Assembly: GCF_001813295.1 (NCBI RefSeq)
Contig: NZ_KV812016.1
Coordinates: 1-56,519, forward strand
DNA length: 56,519 nt
DNA from: Streptococcus sp. HMSC072G04
GTDB lineage: Bacteria; Bacillota; Bacilli; Lactobacillales; Streptococcaceae
Reading direction: 5' to 3'
Every line of letters begins with the position of its first letter. The stretch's first letter is position 1. The notes under the pieces were generated by a model, which saw only the letters and a program-made list of their open reading frames with translations, did no database searches and was not told the DNA's origin. This document shows, one piece after another, positions 33,601-42,012 of this stretch. Position numbers and translations under genes: made by a program.

Positions 33601-34176
33601 ATGCGAAAAGAGATTGACCCTGAATTATATAATTACAATAAATTTCCTGGACCTGTGTTTCGTCAGGTAGGAGACCAGATCCTTTCAGAAAACCTCTCCT
33701 TTGAGCTCTTGAAAAATGAGAAGGAAGCTTTTGATGCGACTGTTTTTGGTCAGAGATTTTCTGAGATTTTAACCAAGTTTGATTACATTGTTGGTGATTG
33801 GAGCAATGAGCAGTTGCGCTTGCGTGGCTTTTATAAGGAAGAGCGCGATGTTGCAACGATGGATAAACTAAGTCGCTTAGACGATTATTTGTTAGAATAT
33901 TGTAGCTATGGTTGTGCTTATTTTGTCCTTGAAAATAAGGAACCTCATCGTGCTTCCTTTGATAAGAAATCACCGGTCAAAAAAGCTCAATCAGAAGAAA
34001 GAGAGCCTAAGAAGCGTTCGCGCAATCGCAAACAAAAAGATCGTTTCCAAAAACGAGAACGCGACAAGGGACAACCAGCGAAAAACTCGAAAAAAACAAG
34101 ACCGTCTGCTGAGACCAAAAAGACAACGAAGACAGACAACAAACGTCATTTTGTGATTCGACAAAAAGAGGAGTAA
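33601..34176 (+). CDS. YutD family protein with a long basic tail
   Basis: A 191-residue protein. Residues 1-125 are a YutD-like domain (FDATVFGQRFSEILTKFDYIVGDWSNEQLRLRGFY, RLDDYLLEYCSYGCAYFVLEN). Residues about 130-191 are a disordered Lys/Arg-rich tail (KKRSRNRKQKDRFQKRERDK), which could bind RNA or DNA. YutD function is unknown, but its regular position beside rlmN suggests a link to RNA. A TGATAGAAT extended -10 (33554-33562) lies 38 bases before the start. rlmN follows six bases after the stop. Confidence 0.85.
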   Translation: MRKEIDPELYNYNKFPGPVFRQVGDQILSENLSFELLKNEKEAFDATVFGQRFSEILTKFDYIVGDWSNEQLRLRGFYKEERDVATMDKLSRLDDYLLEYCSYGCAYFVLENKEPHRASFDKKSPVKKAQSEEREPKKRSRNRKQKDRFQKRERDKGQPAKNSKKTRPSAETKKTTKTDNKRHFVIRQKEE

Positions 34177-34182
34177 GAAAGA

Positions 34183-35271
34183 ATGAAACCATCCATTTAT
34201 AGTTTAACACGCCAAGATATGATTGATTGGGCGGAAGAAAACGGCGAAAAGAAATTCCGTGCAGCACAAATCTGGGAATGGCTCTATCGCAAACGCGTCC
34301 AGTCCTTCGAAGAAATGACCAACCTTTCTAAGGACTTGATTGCGAAGTTAAATGATCAATTTGTCGTCAACCCACTTAAGCAACGGATTGTGCAAGAGTC
34401 AGCAGATGGAACGGTTAAGTATCTTTTTGAATTGCCAGACGGCATGTTGATTGAAACCGTCTTGATGCGTCAGCACTATGGTTTATCTGTCTGTGTAACG
34501 ACTCAAGTAGGATGCAATATCGGTTGTACCTTCTGTGCTTCTGGTTTGATCAAAAAACAACGCGATTTGAACAATGGGGAAATCGTGTCTCAAATCATGT
34601 TGGTTCAAAAATACTTTGACGAGCGTGGCCAAGATGAACGGGTCAGTCATATCGTTGTCATGGGGATCGGAGAACCATTTGACAACTATAACAATGTCTT
34701 GAAATTTATCCGGACGGTCAACGATGACAAGGGATTAGCGATTGGTGCTCGTCATATTACCGTGTCAACTTCTGGTTTGGCTCATAAAATTCGTGACTTT
34801 GCAAATGAAGGTGTGCAGGTCAATTTGGCAGTGTCTCTTCATGCACCAAACAATGACTTGCGCTCTAGCATCATGAAGATCAACCGGGCCTTTCCAATTG
34901 AAAAATTGTTTGCGGCGATTGAATACTATATTGAGACTACGAACCGTCGGGTGACCTTTGAGTACATCATGTTGAATGAAGTCAATGACGGGGTCGAGCA
35001 AGCTTTAGAGTTGGCAGAATTGCTCAAGAATATCAAGAAATTGTCTTATGTTAACTTGATTCCTTACAATCCTGTCAGTGAGCATGACCAATATAGCCGG
35101 AGTCCCAAAGAACGGGTCATGGCCTTCTATGATACCTTGAAAAAACAAGGTGTTAACTGTGTAGTGCGTCAAGAGCACGGTACAGATATTGATGCTGCCT
35201 GTGGTCAATTGCGTTCAAATACCATGAAACGGGACCGGGAGAAAGCGATTGTTGAACATGCGCAACCTTAA
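34183..35271 (+). CDS. rlmN: Dual-specificity RNA methyltransferase RlmN
   Basis: The 362-residue radical-SAM enzyme methylates C2 of adenosine 2503 in 23S rRNA and A37 in some tRNAs. The cluster motif [11 protein letters not shown] (CxxxCxxC) is intact, as are [30 protein letters not shown] and [13 protein letters not shown]. The second catalytic cysteine is in [21 protein letters not shown]. Length is normal. It follows the YutD gene and overlaps the VanZ-like gene. Confidence 0.96.
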   Translation: MKPSIYSLTRQDMIDWAEENGEKKFRAAQIWEWLYRKRVQSFEEMTNLSKDLIAKLNDQFVVNPLKQRIVQESADGTVKYLFELPDGMLIETVLMRQHYGLSVCVTTQVGCNIGCTFCASGLIKKQRDLNNGEIVSQIMLVQKYFDERGQDERVSHIVVMGIGEPFDNYNNVLKFIRTVNDDKGLAIGARHITVSTSGLAHKIRDFANEGVQVNLAVSLHAPNNDLRSSIMKINRAFPIEKLFAAIEYYIETTNRRVTFEYIMLNEVNDGVEQALELAELLKNIKKLSYVNLIPYNPVSEHDQYSRSPKERVMAFYDTLKKQGVNCVVRQEHGTDIDAACGQLRSNTMKRDREKAIVEHAQP

Positions 35272-35785
35272 ACAAGGGCTGATCGATCATACAGAACTAA
35301 CCAAAAGAGGAAGAAGGCTGTTACGGAGTGGCAGCTTCTTCTATTTTATCCTCTTGTGTCTGATGTGTTTTTTGCCCCAACAGCCAGAGCCAGGTATGGA
35401 AACACCGGGTATTCAACATTTCGGTCGCATCGTCGTCTTGCTGGTTCCTCTTAATTCGGTGATGAATCTTGGCCAAATCACCAGTGTCCTCCAACTCATT
35501 AAGGTCATTCTCCAAAACATAGCCAATATCTTTTTGTTAAGCCCGCTGGTCTTTCAACTTCTCTGGCTATGGCCCTGGTTGAGGAGTCGCAAACGGGTCT
35601 TGTGCTTCGGCTTTGCGATGAGCTTGTGGATTGAATGTAGCCAAGTTCTGTTAGATCTCTTGTTTGATGCCAATCGTGTCTTTGAGCTAGATGATTTGTG
35701 GACCAATACCTTAGGCGCTTATCTGGCTTATCTAGGCTTTCAGTATTGCAGAGCACGATTGCTAGCCAAAAATGGGGAAATGTAA
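35258..35785 (+). CDS. VanZ-like membrane protein
   Basis: About 175 residues with four or five membrane segments. The VanZ family pattern is visible: [46 protein letters not shown] and [38 protein letters not shown]. VanZ itself gives low teicoplanin resistance, but chromosomal relatives are mostly uncharacterised. Start choice is uncertain. ATG 35258 lacks a close ribosome site, while an in-frame TTG at 35249 sits seven bases after GGGAG, giving 178 residues. Either start lies inside the end of rlmN, so translation is coupled. Confidence 0.82.
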   Translation: MRNLKQGLIDHTELTKRGRRLLRSGSFFYFILLCLMCFLPQQPEPGMETPGIQHFGRIVVLLVPLNSVMNLGQITSVLQLIKVILQNIANIFLLSPLVFQLLWLWPWLRSRKRVLCFGFAMSLWIECSQVLLDLLFDANRVFELDDLWTNTLGAYLAYLGFQYCRARLLAKNGEM

Positions 35786-35820
35786 AACCCGACCATTTTA
35801 GTGTCTTTTTGAAATTTTTG

Positions 35821-35849
35821 TTGACAAAGTCAGAAGTGGGAGCTATAAT
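35821..35849 (+). promoter_or_regulatory. Consensus promoter of the tryptophan T-box operon
   Basis: TTGACA, a 17-base spacer and TATAAT: both hexamers match the consensus perfectly. Transcription should start near 35856, just before T-box stem I. Confidence 0.93.
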
Positions 35850-35855
35850 AGCTTC

Positions 35856-36113
35856 AAGACATCAGAAAAGTAGAGATTTTTCTCACTTCCAGGGAGCTTG
35901 TGGTGATTGCGAACAAGCAGTGGTGAATCTTGAAATGGGCTGATGCGTTTATGATAATGAATTTGAAACAATAAAAATTCGGTGAGCACACCTTATCGTG
36001 CACCCTGTTGTTAGACAGGTCAGAGATGTAGGAGAAAGAATATCTTCCTACAATTGAGGTGGCACCGCGGTATCGAATCGTCCTCACACAGATTTTTCTG
36101 TGTGAGGTTTTTT
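35856..36113 (+). promoter_or_regulatory. Tryptophan-specific T-box leader with terminator
   Basis: The T-box sequence AGGTGGCACCGCGG is at 36057-36070. Its TGGC pairs with a tRNA 3' end of discriminator G, as in tRNA-Trp. Stem I is closed by CATCAG with CTGATG, and the 3' side of its internal loop holds TGG (35936-35938), the tryptophan codon. The terminator has a 10-pair stem, CCTCACACAG (36082-36091) with CTGTGTGAGG (36098-36107), and six T residues. It should switch on trpB when tRNA-Trp is uncharged. Confidence 0.93.
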
Positions 36114-36209
36114 GTATCTCAAAGGAACCCAGTGAGACTGCAGCTCAAAGGGCCCGCGAGAGAAAAAGATCATAAACAGGATTGAAGATATAGAAAAGAG
36201 GACACAATC

Positions 36210-37397
36210 ATGACAGAAACAAAAGGCTATTTCGGACAATTTGGTGGATCTTTCGTACCAGAACCCATTCAAAACTTGCTCAATCAATTAGAGGCAACTT
36301 TTGAACAGTATAAAAATGACCCAGAATTTATTGCAGAATACAAACATTATTTGAAAGACTATTCTGGACGCGAAACACCACTCTACTTTGCGGAAAGTTT
36401 AACAGAGCATTTAGGTGGAGCAAAAATTTATTTGAAGCGCGAAGACTTGAATCACCTAGGTTCGCATAAATTGAATAACGTCTTGGGGCAAATCCTCTTG
36501 GCCAAACGCATGGGCAAAACGCGCGTGATTGCTGAAACAGGAGCCGGTCAACACGGTGTAGCTACAGCAGCTGCAGCAGCTAAGTTTGGCATGGCCTGTG
36601 ATGTCTACATGGGAGCAGAAGACGTGGAACGCCAACGTCTCAATGTCTTCCGCATGGAAATGATGGGAGCAACCGTCCACGCAGTTGAAACCGGTACCAA
36701 GACCTTGAAAGACGCCGTTGATGCTGCCTTTGGAGCATGGATGGCGGATCTGGATGCCTTTTATGTTTTGGGTTCTGCTGTTGGACCTCACCCTTACCCA
36801 ACCATTGTGCATGAATTCCAAAAAGTGATCAGTGAAGAATCTAAACGTCAAATCTTGGAAAAAGAAGGCCGTTTGCCGGATTATGTGATTGCCTGTGTCG
36901 GTGGTGGCTCTAATGCCATCGGTGCCTTTTCTGAGTATGTCGCAGAAGAGGAAGTCGGCTTGATTGGGGTAGAAGCAGCTGGTCATGGCTTGGATACCGA
37001 TCAACACGCAGCGACCATGACCAAAGGGACTATCGGTGTGGTTGATGGGATGAAGACCTATGCAGTCTTTGGCGAAGATGGAAAAGTAGCGCCAGTTTAC
37101 TCGATCTCTGCTGGTTTGGACTACCCAGGGGTTGGCCCAGAGCATGCTTTCTTTAAAGATTCTGGTCGTGTCGAATATGTAGCAGCGACAGATGATGAAG
37201 CAGTAGAAGCTCTTCTTCTTCTCAGTAAGACAGAAGGAATTCTCCCAGCCATTGAAAGCTCACACGCGATTGCAGAAGCGGTTAAACGTGCTCCAAAACT
37301 GGATAAAGACAAGATCATCATCATCAATGTTTCCGGACGTGGGGACAAGGACGTAGCTGCCATCGCTGATTATCTAGAAGCGAAAGCTGCAAAATAA
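36210..37397 (+). CDS. trpB: Tryptophan synthase beta subunit, stand-alone
   Basis: A 395-residue PLP enzyme that condenses indole with serine to give tryptophan. The PLP lysine is K87 in [24 protein letters not shown] holds the catalytic glutamate, [12 protein letters not shown] binds the PLP phosphate, and [13 protein letters not shown] is also intact, so it is the canonical TrpB1 type. No trpA or other trp gene adjoins: vanZ is upstream, and a convergent peptidase gene ends seven bases downstream. The Trp T-box makes it responsive to tryptophan supply. It may salvage external indole, or a trpA may lie elsewhere. Confidence 0.95.
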   Translation: MTETKGYFGQFGGSFVPEPIQNLLNQLEATFEQYKNDPEFIAEYKHYLKDYSGRETPLYFAESLTEHLGGAKIYLKREDLNHLGSHKLNNVLGQILLAKRMGKTRVIAETGAGQHGVATAAAAAKFGMACDVYMGAEDVERQRLNVFRMEMMGATVHAVETGTKTLKDAVDAAFGAWMADLDAFYVLGSAVGPHPYPTIVHEFQKVISEESKRQILEKEGRLPDYVIACVGGGSNAIGAFSEYVAEEEVGLIGVEAAGHGLDTDQHAATMTKGTIGVVDGMKTYAVFGEDGKVAPVYSISAGLDYPGVGPEHAFFKDSGRVEYVAATDDEAVEALLLLSKTEGILPAIESSHAIAEAVKRAPKLDKDKIIIINVSGRGDKDVAAIADYLEAKAAK

Positions 37398-37404
37398 AAA
37401 GAAT

Positions 37405-38064
37405 TTATCTGCAAAACATCGTATAAAGCAGTAAAGCGTGATAACTGAGAAAGAGACAGGGAACAAAGGGAATCCGGTCTCTTTCTTTTTTGAGAGCAAA
37501 GACGAGAATGCCTAAGATGGATGCGATCTGAATGAGAATGAGGATCTTGGTAGAAGAAAAGCTTAGCGAAAAGGTAGCTAGTAAGAGAAAATCTCCTGCT
37601 CCCATTCCGATAAAGAAAAAGTGAGCTCCAATCGCAAGGAGTAAAAAGACCAGCATGAGGAGATTACTACCGGATAAAAAGAGGACCAAGGCATGGAGAC
37701 AGCACCAGATGACCAAGGGGTATTCCATAAAGCGAAGGTCATAAATGGCTAAAACGGCAGCTCCCAGTAGTGTTAGAAGTTGAGGCAGGGAAAGGTAACC
37801 ATTGGCGCAGGCTAAAAAGAGCAGGCCACTCCAGACCTCAAAAAGGCAGTACCAAAATGGGTAGGTCTGATGACAATAGCGACAGCGAAAACGATGGAGT
37901 AGTTGCGAGATAATGGGGATGAGATCCCAAGCTCCAAGGACGTGCTGACATTGATCACAATGACTACGAGGAGCGAGAATGGATTGGTTTGGGAAACGGT
38001 CGACAACTAGTCCCAAAAAAGAGGCGATGCAAGTACCGATGGTAAAAAAATAAAAGTTGATCAT
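37405..38064 (-). CDS. Type IV prepilin peptidase of the competence system
   Basis: A 219-residue integral membrane aspartic protease that cleaves and methylates competence pseudopilins. The cytoplasmic zinc loop has C36-C39 and C61-C64. The catalytic aspartates are D109 in IYDLRFMEYP and D158 in GMGAGDFLLLA. It matches CilC/ComC, required to build the DNA-uptake pilus. A cin-box lies seven bases before the ATG, placing it in the late competence regulon controlled by SigX. It converges on trpB without a visible terminator. Confidence 0.93.
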   Translation of the reverse strand: MINFYFFTIGTCIASFLGLVVDRFPNQSILAPRSHCDQCQHVLGAWDLIPIISQLLHRFRCRYCHQTYPFWYCLFEVWSGLLFLACANGYLSLPQLLTLLGAAVLAIYDLRFMEYPLVIWCCLHALVLFLSGSNLLMLVFLLLAIGAHFFFIGMGAGDFLLLATFSLSFSSTKILILIQIASILGILVFALKKERDRIPFVPCLFLSYHALLLYTMFCR

Positions 38065-38071
38065 ACTTATT

Positions 38072-38079
38072 TATTCGTA
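38072..38079 (-). promoter_or_regulatory. Competence cin-box (SigX -10 element)
   Basis: TACGAATA on the minus strand is the exact streptococcal cin-box. Seven bases separate it from the prepilin peptidase ATG, so the transcript should be leaderless or nearly so. Confidence 0.88.
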
Positions 38080-38135
38080 AAGCAATCGGAAAATTTCATC
38101 ATTTGCTTGAAAATCTTGTAAAGCCTTTCTAAATT

Positions 38136-38144
38136 TGATACAAT
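38136..38144 (+). promoter_or_regulatory. Extended -10 promoter of yqgQ
   Basis: TGATACAAT with seven bases to ATG 38152, again placing the transcript start at the start codon. An in-frame ATG at 38146 would lie upstream of the predicted start. Confidence 0.65.
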
Positions 38145-38151
38145 AATGAAC

Positions 38152-38370
38152 ATGAAAAACCTATATGATGTTCAACAATTTTTAAAACGTTTTGGAATCA
38201 TCATTTACGTAGGGAAGCGCCTCTATGACATCGAATTGATGAAAATTGAGCTTCAACGTCTTTATGATGCAGGCCTGATGGAGCGGCTCGATTATTTAGA
38301 AGCCGATACCGTTTTAAGAAGAGAACACAAGCAAGAATTAGAATTTTTGAAAAAGAGTGAGGTAGAGTGA
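38152..38370 (+). CDS. yqgQ: YqgQ family protein
   Basis: A 72-residue helical protein of the YqgQ family (DUF910): KNLYDVQQFLKRFGIIIYVGKRLYDIELMKIELQRLYDAGLMERLDY. Its function is unknown, though a structure of the Bacillus member suggests nucleic-acid binding. The start at 38152 follows the Bacillus opening (M-x-x-x-YDVQQ) and the promoter position. Its stop overlaps the ATG of the rhodanese-like gene by one base, a pairing also found in Bacillus and pneumococcus. Confidence 0.85.
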   Translation: MKNLYDVQQFLKRFGIIIYVGKRLYDIELMKIELQRLYDAGLMERLDYLEADTVLRREHKQELEFLKKSEVE

Positions 38371-38753
38371 TGGGAAATATCATTGTTTGGTTGGTTATTT
38401 TAGGAGCGTTTGGATGGATGGCGTTTAATTATTTCCGCATCCGTAAAGCTGCTAAATTTGTGGACAATGCAACCTTTGAAGAGCTGATTCGTCAAGGGCA
38501 GTTGATTGACTTGCGAGAGCCAGCTGAGTTTCATGCCAAGCATATTTTAGGAGCTCGTAACATTCCTTCTACCCAGTTGAAGTTGAGTCTTGCAGCCTTG
38601 CGTAAAGATAAACCAATTTTGCTCTATGAAAATAGCCGTAGTTCGCGTGTAACCAATGCGGCTCTCTATCTTAAGAAACAGGGCTATACAGACATTTATG
38701 TCTTGTCTTATGGTCTCGATTCTTGGAATGGGAAAGTGAAAAAAGACACTTAA
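38370..38753 (+). CDS. Membrane-anchored rhodanese-like protein lacking the active cysteine
   Basis: A 127-residue protein with an N-terminal membrane segment (residues about 4-20) and a rhodanese fold. LIDLREPAEFHAKHILGARNIP is the CH2 motif. The active-site loop reads LLYENSRSSR, so the usual cysteine (position 87) is glutamate. It therefore cannot act as a sulfurtransferase and may bind ligands or proteins. It is translationally coupled to yqgQ (TGATG overlap) and has a GAGG ribosome site. A terminator follows. Confidence 0.85.
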   Translation: MGNIIVWLVILGAFGWMAFNYFRIRKAAKFVDNATFEELIRQGQLIDLREPAEFHAKHILGARNIPSTQLKLSLAALRKDKPILLYENSRSSRVTNAALYLKKQGYTDIYVLSYGLDSWNGKVKKDT

Positions 38754-38755
38754 TA

Positions 38756-38798
38756 AAAAGAGCTCTAACTGCACAAAGTGTGTGGTTAGAGCTTTTTT
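38756..38798. terminator. Bidirectional terminator
   Basis: AGCTCTAAC (38761-38769) and GTTAGAGCT (38785-38793) pair, with GCAC/GTGT extending the stem, an A-run on the left and T-run on the right. The T-run includes the stop codon of the minus-strand pseudouridine synthase. Confidence 0.85.
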
Positions 38799-39522
38799 AT
38801 CTCGTTTTTTTAAGGTAGTCTTTGACCCGTGTGAGCTCCACCTCATTCAAAGGTCGGCTTTCTCCAGGGACTAACTGAGGATCCAAGGTGAAGGGACCAA
38901 AAGACAAGCGTTTTAAGGTCATTACTTTGACCCCAATGGCCAAAAACATCTTTTTCACTTGGTGGTATTTTCCTTCTGAGATCCGGACCTGGGCCTTGCT
39001 GTAGCTGGGGGTGCTTTCTAGAATGGTCAAGGAGGCAGGCTTGCAGATAGGGCCGTCTGTGAATGAAATCCCATTCTGAAATTGCTCGATGTGGGCTGCA
39101 TAGAGCGGACCATTGACTTCTACCTCATAGACCTTCTCCACATGGTATTGGGGATGGAGCAGTTGAAAGCCTAAGGGACCATTATCTGTGAGGAGGAGCA
39201 GACCACTGGTATCGCGATCGAGGCGACCAAGCGGATAGAGATCTGGGTACTCTTGCTGGGGGTCCACTAGCTCGATCACCGTTGGATGGTGGGCGTCTCT
39301 TTTGGCAGTCACGGCCCCGATAGGTTTATAGAGCATGTAGTAGTGGTGACGCGGTTCTTGAATGATCCGATCCCCTATTTGGATTTGTTGGAGTCCAGGG
39401 TCGATGTTTTGGGATAGCTTTTGAGCTGGTAGGTGATCGACCAAGATTTGCCTTCGGGCCAGAAGTTGTTTGATGTCTTTGCGAGCGTACTGAAGGTTTG
39501 CCATCAATTGATCTAATCTCAT
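38797..39522 (-). CDS. rsuA: 16S rRNA pseudouridine synthase, RsuA family
   Basis: A 241-residue enzyme that converts a uridine of rRNA to pseudouridine, in Escherichia coli U516 of 16S rRNA. The N-terminal S4 domain is MRLDQLMANLQYARKDIKQLLARRQILVD. The catalytic aspartate is in LYPLGRLDRDTSGLLLLTDNG. The C-terminal ISEGKYHQVKKMFLAIGVKVMTLKRLSFG is the family end. The ATG at 39522 with GAGG upstream starts the S4 domain correctly; a 30-codon extension further upstream is rejected. The exact target uridine is inferred from the family. Confidence 0.9.
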   Translation of the reverse strand: MRLDQLMANLQYARKDIKQLLARRQILVDHLPAQKLSQNIDPGLQQIQIGDRIIQEPRHHYYMLYKPIGAVTAKRDAHHPTVIELVDPQQEYPDLYPLGRLDRDTSGLLLLTDNGPLGFQLLHPQYHVEKVYEVEVNGPLYAAHIEQFQNGISFTDGPICKPASLTILESTPSYSKAQVRISEGKYHQVKKMFLAIGVKVMTLKRLSFGPFTLDPQLVPGESRPLNEVELTRVKDYLKKTR

Positions 39523-39649
39523 GGGAGCCTCTTTTTCTGAAATTCTTATCATCAGTGTATCATGAAAAGAAAAGGAAATCGAGTCGGAGAAAAGAAATGA
39601 AGATGAAAACATTTACAACTAGCTGAACTGTGTTTTTTAGATAGGACTG

Positions 39650-39658
39650 TGGTATAAT
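39650..39658 (+). promoter_or_regulatory. Extended -10 promoter of typA
   Basis: TGGTATAAT lies 42 bases before the typA ATG, which has its own GAGG ribosome site. No good -35. Confidence 0.65.
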
Positions 39659-39700
39659 TGTTCAGTTAGAAATATTATTTAAAATTTTATAGAGGAAATC

Positions 39701-41548
39701 ATGACAAAATTAAGAGAAGATATTCGTAACGTTGCGATCATTGCCCACGTTGACCATGGTAAAACAACCTTGGTAGACGAATTGTTGAAACAATCGCACA
39801 CCTTGGATGAACGTAAAGAATTGCAAGAACGTGCAATGGACTCAAACGATCTTGAAAAAGAACGTGGGATCACGATCCTTGCTAAAAATACAGCCGTTGC
39901 TTATAACGGAACTCGAATCAATATCATGGACACACCAGGACACGCAGACTTCGGTGGAGAAGTGGAACGGATCATGAAAATGGTCGATGGGGTTGTATTG
40001 GTCGTTGATGCCTACGAAGGAACCATGCCTCAGACTCGTTTCGTATTGAAAAAAGCCTTGGAACAAGATCTTGTTCCGATCGTTGTAGTCAACAAAATCG
40101 ACAAACCATCTGCTCGTCCAGAAGAAGTTGTAGATGAAGTTCTTGAACTCTTCATCGAATTGGGTGCGGATGATGACCAATTGGAATTCCCAGTTGTTTA
40201 TGCATCAGCGATCAACGGAACATCTTCACTTTCAGACGATCCAGCTGATCAAGAGCACACAATGGCGCCGATCTTTGATACCATCATTGATCACATCCCA
40301 GCTCCAGTTGATAACTCAGATGAACCTCTTCAATTCCAAGTATCCCTGCTTGATTACAACGACTTCGTTGGACGTATCGGTATCGGACGTGTCTTCCGTG
40401 GTACTGTAAAAGTTGGGGACCAAGTAACCCTTTCTAAATTGGATGGAACAACTAAGAACTTCCGTGTTACCAAACTCTTTGGTTTCTTTGGTTTGGAACG
40501 TCGTGAAATTCAAGAAGCCAAAGCTGGAGACTTGATCGCTATTTCTGGTATGGAAGATATCTTCGTTGGAGAAACCATCACACCGACAGACGCAGTTGAA
40601 GCTCTTCCAATCCTTCACATCGATGAACCGACGCTTCAAATGACCTTCTTGGTCAACAACTCACCATTTGCTGGTCGCGAAGGAAAATGGGTGACCTCTC
40701 GTAAAGTTGAAGAACGCTTGCAAGCGGAATTGCAAACAGACGTCTCTCTTCGTGTTGACCCAACTGATTCACCTGATAAATGGACCGTTTCAGGACGTGG
40801 GGAATTGCACTTGTCTATCTTGATTGAAACCATGCGTCGTGAAGGATACGAATTGCAAGTATCTCGTCCAGAAGTTATTATCAAGGAAATTGATGGTGTC
40901 AAATGTGAACCATTTGAGCGCGTTCAAATCGATACACCAGAAGAATACCAAGGATCTGTTATCCAAAGCCTTTCTGAACGTAAAGGTGAAATGTTGGATA
41001 TGATCTCAACTGGTAACGGTCAAACTCGTTTGGTCTTCCTTGTTCCAGCGCGTGGTTTGATTGGGTACTCAACTGAGTTCTTGTCAATGACACGTGGTTA
41101 CGGAATCATGAACCACACCTTTGATCAATACTTGCCAGTGATTCCAGGAGAAATCGGTGGACGTCACCGTGGTGCTCTTGTTTCAATCGATAACGGAAAA
41201 GCAACCACATACTCTATCATGTCTATCGAAGAACGTGGTACGATCTTTGTCAATCCAGGTACAGAAGTTTACGAAGGAATGATCATCGGGGAAAACTCTC
41301 GTGAGAACGACTTGACCGTAAACATTACGAAAGCCAAACAAATGACCAACGTTCGTTCAGCTACTAAGGACCAAACAGCGGTTATCAAGACTCCTCGTAT
41401 CTTGACCTTAGAAGAATCTCTTGAGTTCTTGAACGACGATGAGTACATGGAAGTAACGCCTGAATCTATCCGTTTGCGGAAACAAATCTTGAACAAAGCA
41501 GAACGCGAAAAAGCAAATAAAAAGAAAAAATCAGCAGCTGCTGAATAA
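39701..41548 (+). CDS. typA: Ribosome-associated GTPase TypA/BipA
   Basis: A 615-residue translational GTPase related to EF-G that binds 70S ribosomes and helps 50S assembly and stress growth. G motifs are [11 protein letters not shown], the switch [30 protein letters not shown] and the SA of VYASAING. Domain II, the EF-G-like domains III and V, and the BipA-specific C-terminal domain with [24 protein letters not shown] are complete. A DUF3165 gene follows after 23 bases. Confidence 0.97.
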   Translation: MTKLREDIRNVAIIAHVDHGKTTLVDELLKQSHTLDERKELQERAMDSNDLEKERGITILAKNTAVAYNGTRINIMDTPGHADFGGEVERIMKMVDGVVLVVDAYEGTMPQTRFVLKKALEQDLVPIVVVNKIDKPSARPEEVVDEVLELFIELGADDDQLEFPVVYASAINGTSSLSDDPADQEHTMAPIFDTIIDHIPAPVDNSDEPLQFQVSLLDYNDFVGRIGIGRVFRGTVKVGDQVTLSKLDGTTKNFRVTKLFGFFGLERREIQEAKAGDLIAISGMEDIFVGETITPTDAVEALPILHIDEPTLQMTFLVNNSPFAGREGKWVTSRKVEERLQAELQTDVSLRVDPTDSPDKWTVSGRGELHLSILIETMRREGYELQVSRPEVIIKEIDGVKCEPFERVQIDTPEEYQGSVIQSLSERKGEMLDMISTGNGQTRLVFLVPARGLIGYSTEFLSMTRGYGIMNHTFDQYLPVIPGEIGGRHRGALVSIDNGKATTYSIMSIEERGTIFVNPGTEVYEGMIIGENSRENDLTVNITKAKQMTNVRSATKDQTAVIKTPRILTLEESLEFLNDDEYMEVTPESIRLRKQILNKAEREKANKKKKSAAAE

Positions 41549-41571
41549 TACGGAAAGAAAGGAGAAACAAA

Positions 41572-41829
41572 ATGGTCTATTTTATCTTAGGGATTTTGAT
41601 TCTCCTTTTTTACCTTTTTATGACCCCCAAAAGTATTCGTGGTACCTTAAACAGTGTCACAATGGTGGTCTTGATCGTCTCCATTATCGTACTGACTTGT
41701 CTCGCCATTTTTCAGATATTCCAACTACCGTCTGAGTTTTTTGTCGGTGCCTTTCTCGCCTTTGTTGGCTACCTGGCTTTGGTGGATATTTCGAGATTAC
41801 CAACTAAGTCAAAAAAACTGAAACAGTAA
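41572..41829 (+). CDS. DUF3165 family small membrane protein
   Basis: An 85-residue protein with three hydrophobic segments: FILGILILLFYLFMTP, VTMVVLIVSIIVLTCLAIF and FFVGAFLAFVGYLALVDI. It has a short basic end. It matches the streptococcal family DUF3165 of unknown function, which I recall beside typA and murD in pneumococcus. A GGAG ribosome site precedes the ATG. It probably shares the typA transcript and is followed by a terminator. Confidence 0.82.
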   Translation: MVYFILGILILLFYLFMTPKSIRGTLNSVTMVVLIVSIIVLTCLAIFQIFQLPSEFFVGAFLAFVGYLALVDISRLPTKSKKLKQ

Positions 41830-41854
41830 ACATTCAACAAACATCGAAAGCACT

Positions 41855-41897
41855 AGAGCTGTAAAAGGGGAATTCTTCACTTTTGTAGCTCTTTTTT
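41855..41897 (+). terminator. Terminator of the typA operon
   Basis: AGAGCTGTAAAAG and CTTTTGTAGCTCT pair over 13 positions with two wobbles and run into six T residues. Confidence 0.85.
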
Positions 41898-41955
41898 GTT
41901 TAGCAAGAGTTAAAAAACATTTAAACGATGAAAGAAGGAGGACACCTGTGTGGGT

Positions 41956-41984
41956 TTGCTAATTGATTGTGGTAAGGGTATAAT
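41956..41984 (+). promoter_or_regulatory. Promoter of the orphan lipoprotein gene
   Basis: TTGCTA, a 17-base spacer and TATAAT. The gene begins at 42013 after an AAGGAGG ribosome site. Confidence 0.75.
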
Positions 41985-42012
41985 AAAGAAAAGTAATAAG
42001 GAGGGAATAGTG

